From assembly GCA_008638375.1 (NCBI GenBank), contig CM018046.1, positions 41,873,706-41,937,705 of the forward strand: 64,000 nt of DNA, given 5' to 3'. This stretch comes from Nyssa sinensis (Eukaryota; Streptophyta; Magnoliopsida; Cornales; Nyssaceae). Positions 57,114 to 64,000 of this stretch are shown in pieces. The translations under genes and the position numbers were made by a program. Below the pieces are notes generated by a model, which was not told where the DNA came from, ran no database searches, and was given only the letters and a program-made list of their open reading frames with translations. Each line of letters begins with the position of its first letter. The stretch's first letter is position 1.

Positions 57114-58434
57114 ATCTCCCATGATGGTTTTAAATATTATGTCATATTTGTTGATCACTTCACTAAATACATTTGGTTTATCCCCTTCAATAGAAATCTG
57201 AAGTTAAAGATGTGTTTATCAGATTTAAAGCCATTGTGGAAACACACTTTCAAAATAAAATTTGTACACTTTATTCCAATAATGGTGGTGAATACTTGGC
57301 TCTTCGAACTTTTCTTGCTACTCATGGGATCACTTACTTTACTACTCCACCTCACACTCCTGAACACAATGGGCACTCTGAAAGACGTCATTGTCACATT
57401 AGCGAAATAGTTCTCACTCTCCTCTCTATGCTTTTGCCACTACCATTTACCCAATAAATCGTATGCCCACTCTCACACTAAATCTTTCATCTCCCTATGA
57501 AAACATTTTTGGCTCTCCCCCAAGCTACTCTAAACTTTGGGTTTTTGGTTGTTTGTGCTACCCATGGTTATGTCCTTACTCATCTCACAAACTTGAGTCT
57601 TATTCTAAGCCTTGTATTTTTATAGGCTATTATCTTACTCAAAGTGCTTATCTATGCTATCATCCTCCCACATCTAGAATGTATGTCTCTCATCATGTCA
57701 AATTTGTTGAATCCATCTTCCCCTCTCTTACTTTATCCATGCAATCTGCCCGTCCACAACCTGACACCGTCTCCACATGGATTCCTCCTGTCATCACAGT
57801 TCCAACTAATTAAGCTTCCACTGGGACATTCAACACACCATCTACAGTTCAACCTCCCGCCCTCATGTGATGCTTTGTTCCCTTCTACCAGCACAACCCC
57901 ACACATACCCCATGAGTCTCCCATCCAACCAACCATCCCTATGCCTTCACTTGAATACCAACCAACCACCTCTATGCCTTCACCCGACACCCAACCAAAC
58001 ACATCTATCCCTGTCCATAACACCACTTCACAGCCACCACCCACACATTTAATGACCACTAGGGCCAAAAACAACATTCGAAAACCAATCCAGAAACTAA
58101 ATCTTTCCACACAACTCTCTGACCCTTGTGATTTAGAACCAACCACTACGACCCAAATCCTCAAAGATCCAAAATGGCGTCGAGCCTTGTCCGAAGAATA
58201 TGATGCTTTTGTTTGAAATGGGACATGGGAGCTTGTCCTATCAGATTCTAGTCATAATATCATTGGTTGTAAGTGGATTTTTGGAACTAAACGTCACTCT
58301 AACGGTTCTATTGACAGGCACAAAACACGCTTAGTTGCGAAAGGTTTTCATCAACGACCAGGAATTGACTATCATGACACATTTAGTCCTATGGTGAAGC
58401 CTACTACAGTCCGTTTAGTTCTTAGCCTTTCTGT
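57114..58434 (+). pseudogene. Copia-3 integrase and RT N-terminal part
   Basis: The integrase resumes with VIFVDHFTKYIWF, YSNNGGEYLAL, where Copia elements have TDNGGE, and PEHNGHSERRH. Then come the C-terminal SPYENIFGSPPSYSKLWVFG and the linker. RT begins DPKWRRALSEEYDAF, a stop replaces the next codon, and the frame continues [20 protein letters not shown] and [20 protein letters not shown]. It is cut at 58434 by element B. Frameshifts occur near 57180 and 57420. Confidence 0.87.
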
Positions 58435-59819
58435 CACATCCCGGACCCCACCCTACGCGGATGTCGAGGACGTGATGCCAGTTAGCCGCCTTGCTGGTTT
58501 GCCGACCGACAACACGACCAACCAAAGGCAAATTCTGAACTTACCGATGAATTGCATTCCGACTGTAGGGTCAGATGCAGCGAAATTTAAAAATTTTTCA
58601 TCTCGGGAATGCAACTCGTTTATCCACCGTAAGGGTATGTACCACAGAGCAAGTCTAAAATCCAAACAGCTAATAACTCTAACCTCAGAGTACATTCATA
58701 ATCAGACATATAACATAGAGCAGATCTAATATCTCTAGAGTACCATTTATTACCATGAGCCATGTCTCTATATCTAATGCATATCAATCAAGTCAGTCGT
58801 ATCATATCACTCACCTAAATAACCAGGTTCAGTCCATAAGAATACAAGTCTGCACAAATCAGTGCCGTCAGATCCTTTACTTGGAAATGCCCCTCGACCT
58901 ATCCATGTCATGTCATAGTGCATTTTAATCTAGTAGAGAGAATCCTGAAAAATGTTAGGGAATGGGGTAAGCTTAAATAAGCCCAATGAGTAACACAGGT
59001 TCCCTGTCATGGGTTTCAAAACCAATTCTTGCTTACAAAGCACAGGAATAGTTCAATCACTTTGGAATAACAGTTTTATAAATCTACTTCAAATGCAGTT
59101 TAAGTAGAATAAAGCAGGACTGCATTAAACAGAACAATCAGGTCAGGACAGACAGAACAGTACAGATGCCAGTATATCAATCAGAAGTATAGGAAATTAA
59201 ATCAAAGAATAGAATAGGTTAGTATTGAGCAGAACAGAATAGATCACAACAAAGCAAGATGCCGATTAGGCATATAATCAAGCATACTAATGCCATGCCG
59301 CTTATAACTAGAATGGTACCAAGAGTAAGACGCAACAGTACAGAACAGAACCAGGACAGACCATACAACAGAACAGGACAAACCCGAATTGAACAAGAGA
59401 GCAGGATAGTACAAAATCATTTCACGTGTAATGCATTATAAACGAGTATGCATTTAAAAATATACATTTAAACAGTATATCATATAAAACGGTACAGTGA
59501 ATCAAAATACAGTATCTAGACGGTGTACTCATACACCAAGTCAGAAGTTCCAAGTTACTCCCAAACTGTTCGCTTATCTCCTTGCACAGATAATCTGATA
59601 ACCTCTAGGTATTGTCTCAGGCACATCCTTGCATATCCTGAATAATCATCATTAATCACAGACAGATCAGAATCTAACCATTCATGACTTATTCATCATC
59701 TTAGGCGTCTATCGAATTACCTAAGATAGCCTAATAGTCTATTTCCCTTTTCATTGGGTTTCATCCGAGGCTGTTTCAGTCTTTAATTAGGCTTAGTGGT
59801 TATCAGGATTATAATCTAA

Positions 59820-60240
59820 GTCATTTAGACTTCAATCGTTATCGGTTAAGCACTTATTCAACCTCAAGGGCAAAATAGTAATTTTGTCATTCTTGTCCTG
59901 GACCTTGTCGTGGTCCTCAGAATATCTCATATATCTTATATATGAAGTTCTAAGCCTTTTGGACTTAAATCGTTATCAATTAAGTACTTATTTAACCTTA
60001 GGGACAAAATGATAATTTCACTATTCTTGTCCCAAACCCAGTCGTGGTCCTCAGAATAGTCCATATATCTTAAATATAAAGTTCTAAGTCTTTTGGACTC
60101 GATCCGTTATCAGTTAAGTACTTATTTAACCTTAGGGGCAAAATGGTAATTTTTCCATTCTTGTCCCAGACCCTGTCGTGGTCCTCAGAATATCTCATAT
60201 ATCTTATATATGAATTCTTAAGTCCTTTGGACTTCATTTG
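59820..60240. repeat. About 133-bp tandem array, three units, in element B
   Basis: The units contain GTCGTGGTCCTCAGAATA, CATATATCTTATATATGA and TTAAGTACTTATTTAACCTT, recurring at about 133-134-bp steps (for example the GGGCAAAAT/GGGACAAAAT start near 59868, 60001 and 60136). Non-coding. Confidence 0.82.
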
Positions 60241-60604
60241 GTATCTGTTTTAGATCATCGGAACACATTGGTCATTTCCCATTTTATACGTTGACTGTTT
60301 CGGAGTCTTATTCAGCCATTCAGTTTTCATAATTATGCTTATGATAATTTATCAGGTCAGATTGGCCTTTGTTCGGCCTCTACTTTGCACTTATAGTGCT
60401 CATGGGTATTTTAGGTCATTTTACGCTTCGTGAAATTCTGACCCCGATTCATCATTCAATCATGTATACAGTTTCACGAGTATCCGGGCTTCTATTGGTA
60501 TTAGTTTCGTCCCAGTCGGACTTCATAATGGCTTCGTATAGCATTAGGGGCATTTTAGTAATTTCACACTTTCACGTGTCACGTTTTTCGGTACTTCGTT
60601 TGCT

Positions 60605-61260
60605 AGTATGGATTCCACCATTGAGTCTAGAGTGCCTAAAATGGTCAGGCAATGCCCCCTTCGACATTCATCCAGCTTTTGGAATACTAAGGGTAAAATT
60701 ATCATTTTGACATTTTACGTGTCTATGTATTCAGGACCTTGTTTCACAGAATTGATCCTGTCATTGGGTCCAGAATTTCCTAAAATGTTAAAGTACAAAA
60801 TTTTACAATTATCGAAGTCCATCTGATTACATAACTGATCGTTAGGACGTATTTGTAATTATCCTGGTTCATCTAACTGTATTTCTTCAGGATTTATTTA
60901 GATCTCACAGACCTCACCATTGGGTCCAGAGTGTCCGACATAGTTAAACTGGACTATCTTTTATGTTTAATTAGGCTCTAGGTATCATTAGGGGCAATTC
61001 AGTCATTTATAATTTATGTGTCTGTATTTTTCAAAACTTCGGTTCATTAAACGGACCTCTCTGTTGAGTCCAGAATGCCCAACATAATCAGAATGGGCTA
61101 TCTTTTATTTTTATTTGGGCCTAGGTATCATCGGGGGCAGTACAGTCATTTACCACTTACGTGTCTGTATTTTTCAGGACTTAATTTCCCAAATTGGACT
61201 CTACCATTGAGTCTGGAATGCTTGAAATAGTGAAAATACACTATTTTTTTATTTAATTTG
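60605..61260. repeat. Five diverged modules in element B
   Basis: ATTGAGTCTAGAGTGCC (about 60619), ATTGGGTCCAGAATTTCC (about 60764), ATTGGGTCCAGAGTGTCC (about 60917), GTTGAGTCCAGAATGCCC (about 61063) and ATTGAGTCTGGAATGC (about 61207) lie about 145-153 bp apart. Each is followed by AGGTATCATTAGGGGCA-like or TCATTT-type blocks. Homologous to 54200-54545. Confidence 0.75.
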
Positions 61261-62602
61261 GATTCCGTTTGACATATTTAATGTCCAAAAGTAAAATAGT
61301 AATTTTACCCAATTAAGAAAATAAATAAAATAATTATTTAATTATTTTTCCACTGGTGTATATGCATAATTTCTTTAAAATCTGGGCCAGTGTATAATTT
61401 CACAAAACAATTGGGGTCAAAACTAATTTCAGAGAGTTGTGGGGTTCAAAACAGAATTTTATAAATTAAAGGTTCAGAACCAACCGGTTTTAGGGATTCA
61501 GTCATTTGAACCGGTCCAAAAACCCTAAACCATCCAGGTTCACTTCCTTTAGAAAACCTGGAATAGAGTATCCCTGATATCCCCAATTGGTCCCTTATCC
61601 TCGGTTTGGACAGACCCAATTCCTATTTCAAATTTATTATCGCCGTAACCAAACAGGCTGAATCCAAATGTCAATTTTAATTTAACATAGCCAATACGTT
61701 GCCGTTTTGGGAAATCCTGATTTGCGGGTGGGTCGGATGTGACTCGAACCCGATCCAGATCCGAGACCCGTGCCCGGTACTGTTCATCGTCTTCCTCACG
61801 ATGATGAACAGTAACCCTAAAACTACAAACTTTTGCATTCAATTTCGTGGGTTTTTGGCCACGGATTTTCACTGCTTTTGGTTCCAAACCATTTATGGGA
61901 GCCCAAGGAATGGTTTAGCATCCCATTTTTAGCCTCGAAGCAAGCTCAGATGCTCGGTCCATGTCCATTATCGTGGGACCTGCAACTCCATTGTTTAGGT
62001 CTAATATTGGGCCATTTCGATTGAGGTTTGTTGGGTTGTGCTCACGGGACAATGGAGCTTCAAACACCGTCCCCCAAATCAAGTTTAGTTGCTGTTTTGG
62101 TGAGGTTGGGTTTTAAACCCGAACCTGTAACTCGACGAATCTCCATGGTCTTAGGGCCATTTCATCTCATTTTTGTTGCATTGTGTTCCCTACAACATCT
62201 AGTTCAAGTTTGAGCAAGCCAAAGTCAGTTTGGCTTGGGTCGAATCAGACCCAGTTTGAAGGTGGTCCTCTAATGGCGGTTGCTTACTGTTTTTTGGGTT
62301 TTTCAGCCTATCTGAAGCTCCCATTTAATTCATAACAGTCCCTAGTTGCTAGAATATGTCATTGCTAGGGTCCAAAATATTAAAATCAGTAGCAAAAGTC
62401 TAAACAGAAAACCAGACAGTTTGAGGTTACCTCTCAAACAGTGGGCTTCCTTGCTATCCATGGCTCAGCTCTGATCCTTGGTTGTTGCCTCAGTCAGTCG
62501 TGTCCCCTCAGTTCCTCCTCTTTTGTGCATCTCTATGGAAACATACCATCACTTGCATATACACATTGTTTCCCTCTCTATCTCTAATAGACCTTCCTTC
62601 AC

Positions 62603-62662
62603 ATGGCCTTGTCTCTCTCTCTCTCTCCCCTCTCTCCCTCTCTCTCTACATCATTCTCTCTC
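62603..62662. repeat. (CT)n-rich microsatellite in element B
   Basis: Interrupted CT repeats. Element A has a CA/CT-rich stretch at the matching place (56275-56335). Confidence 0.7.
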
Positions 62663-63476
62663 CCTAATAGCCCACAGCCATATGCAGAACACAGTCAAGT
62701 AGTTTTCTGATTTCTTCTAACCCCACACAACATGCAAAGTGCATCTATCTATGTACACATATACACATGTAGATATATTTTATTGTTTTTACTTTGCTGC
62801 ATGTAATACAATTGGTAGGGGGTGTGTTCAAGTGCTGAAATAGGGCTCATGTGGGGTGATGTAAGCCAATGATGAAGGGTTTGCACGTATTGCCATTGGT
62901 CAGCTTGGGAGGCAGACTTGGGTAATTTAGAGATATATACAATTCTGTTGTATATATATAGGCACAAAGATGTTGGCAGCCCACTTAGTAACTTTTTAGA
63001 TGCCATGTGCTTGCTCATTTAGGTCAAGGGTTCAAGTCGCCTTGGCCTCACTTTTGGACATTTTTCCATATTTTGGGCTTAGGCCCTGTTTGGCTACGCA
63101 GAATTCTGTTTTTCACTGTTTCCCTCGTAATTTCTTTTCTGTTGCTCATTTTTCGACGCAGTTTCTTCCAAGGGTCTCATATTTCAGTTAGCTTCAGTGT
63201 CAAGGGTCCCGCGTCGGTTATTATTTACTTGGGATTTCCGTAGTTAGCTAATTCGAGTTCCCACAGACTTAAAATGACATCATTTCACCTAATTAATCAG
63301 TAATTAGGTTCGGGCATTACACCCTCTTCTCTAGACATGTTTAACTATTCTGTTGGTCTATTGTGACCGCCGAGAGATTCCCGAGTAACTCCCTTGATTA
63401 CTCTTTAAGTTGGTTTTAATTAATAATTAGCAAGTTAATTATTAATTAAGCAGGGTCGAGGTGTTACACTTTCTAT

Positions 63477-64000
63477 GAGTCGTGTTTTGTCTCTACGATA
63501 ACTGGATGTAAACAATGCCTTTTTGCAAGGTCATCTCAGTTTTTGACGATGTTTATATGTCTCAACCTCCAGGTTTTGTTGATTTAGTTAATCCAACTCA
63601 TGTTTGCAAGCTTCAGAAAGCAATTTATGGGCTTAAACAAGCTCTACAAGCATGGTACCATGAGCTTTGTAAATGTCTTATAGCTTCAGGTTTTCACAAT
63701 TCTCATGCTGATACATCTCTTTCTGTTATAAACACTGGTGGTAACCTTCTATATCTTCTGGTTTATGTGGATGACATAATTCTTATCGGTAATGATGATA
63801 CTATGGTTCACAAATTTATGCAACTTCTTTCTCACTAATTTTCTCTAAAAGATCTAGGACACTTATCATATTTTCTTGGTGTGGAAGTTATTCCAAATGA
63901 TCGTGGTATCTTGCTCTCCCAATAACGCTACATTATTGATCTTTTTACTCGCACAAAAATGATGGATGTTAAACCAGTACATACTCCATTACCTACCAAT
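63477..64000 (+). pseudogene. Copia-3 reverse transcriptase, C-terminal part (runs off the window)
   Basis: RT resumes with LDVNNAFLQGHL, DVYMSQPPGFVDLVNPTHVC, KAIYGLKQALQAWYHEL and the catalytic LVYVDDIILIGND. LKDLGHLSYFLGVEVIPND follows after a stop at 63836-63838. Another stop lies in SQ-stop-RYIIDLF near 63921. RNase H and the 3' LTR must lie beyond 64000. Confidence 0.88.

Larger units (their letters stand above)
52686..57122. mobile_element. Element A: 4.4-kb non-coding insertion in Copia-3
   Basis: Insert 52695-57113 is flanked by ATCTCCTAT (52686-52694) and ATCTCCCAT (57114-57122), an imperfect 9-bp duplication. Removing it restores the integrase frame (PVISHDGFKYYVIFVDHFTK). The ends are weakly inverted: CACGACCC at the left, GTAACACCCCGACC when the right end is reversed. 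There is no transposase or other recognisable protein. It contains an internal 502-bp tandem duplication, CA repeats (56275-56295) and modules shared with element B. The 9-bp duplication suggests a Mutator-like, nearly TIR-less element, but this is an inference. Confidence 0.8.
58426..63476. mobile_element. Element B: 5.0-kb non-coding insertion in Copia-3, same family as A
   Basis: Insert 58435-63467 is flanked by CCTTTCTGT (58426-58434) and ACTTTCTAT (63468-63476), 7 of 9 matching. Its ends parallel element A: left CACATCCCGGACCCCACCCT against CACGACCCAAAACCCACCCT, right GTCGAGGTGTTAC against GTCGGGGTGTTAC. Shared interior blocks include the CCATTGAGTCCAGAATG modules, a TGGGAGG..CTTGGG block with ATACAATTCTGTTGTATAT (A about 56600, B about 62938), and a CGACGC(A/G)GTTTCTTC block. 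No transposase is recognised. Confidence 0.8.

Noticed and set aside
1..64000. Search for CRISPR arrays, rRNA genes, host tRNA genes or bacterial-type operons.
   Set aside because: None seen. The only tRNA-like sequence is the SINE head, and repeats lack the spacer-repeat regularity of CRISPR.

Overview
This window is nuclear DNA of a flowering plant, probably a eudicot. The evidence is intron-rich genes with GT-AG splice sites, plant-type LTR retrotransposons primed by initiator Met-tRNA, plant LINE/SINE remnants and a plant subtilase. I cannot name the species. Only three host genes are supported. Everything else is transposable elements, their debris and AT-rich spacer.

Host genes. (1) Positions 9838-40600 (+) hold the last 13 recognisable exons of a TRM3/TARBP1-type SpoU tRNA (guanosine-2'-O-)methyltransferase. 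They total 1,503 nt of coding sequence (500 codons plus stop) spread over about 30.8 kb, and the 5' part of the gene lies outside the window. All exon phases join without a break. (2) Positions 42435-46272 (+) hold a complete nine-exon subtilisin-like serine protease of the plant SBT2 type (814 aa), with Asp/His/Asn/Ser intact and one GC-AG intron. (3) Positions 48030-46835 (-) hold a four-exon gene for a 174-aa basic protein of unknown function. It is convergent with the protease gene and easy to miss because its first coding exon is 15 nt.

Transposon layout. 1-7000: a degenerate Copia gag is split by a hAT-like element with 8-bp target duplications, which is itself split by a young Copia element (Copia-1, minus strand; its LTRs differ at one of 202 bases). 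7340-9260: a decayed L1-type LINE holding a tRNA-derived SINE with a perfect 13-bp target duplication. Introns of the methyltransferase gene carry Copia-2 (10621-15516, related to Copia-1 but older and gag-deleted), two families of TRIM miniature retrotransposons, a long-TIR MITE, a Gypsy element (22883-28691), further hAT-like and Mutator-like elements, and a LINE 3' fragment. 50700-64000: a third, degenerate Copia (Copia-3, plus strand) interrupted twice by related non-coding elements of 4.4 and 5.0 kb (elements A and B), each flanked by imperfect 9-bp target duplications.

The most unusual material is the A/B pair: large, apparently non-coding elements with arrays of diverged modules about 140-150 bp apart, plus the group of hAT-like elements sharing a terminal motif. 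I saw no CRISPR array, rRNA gene or operon, and no host tRNA gene.
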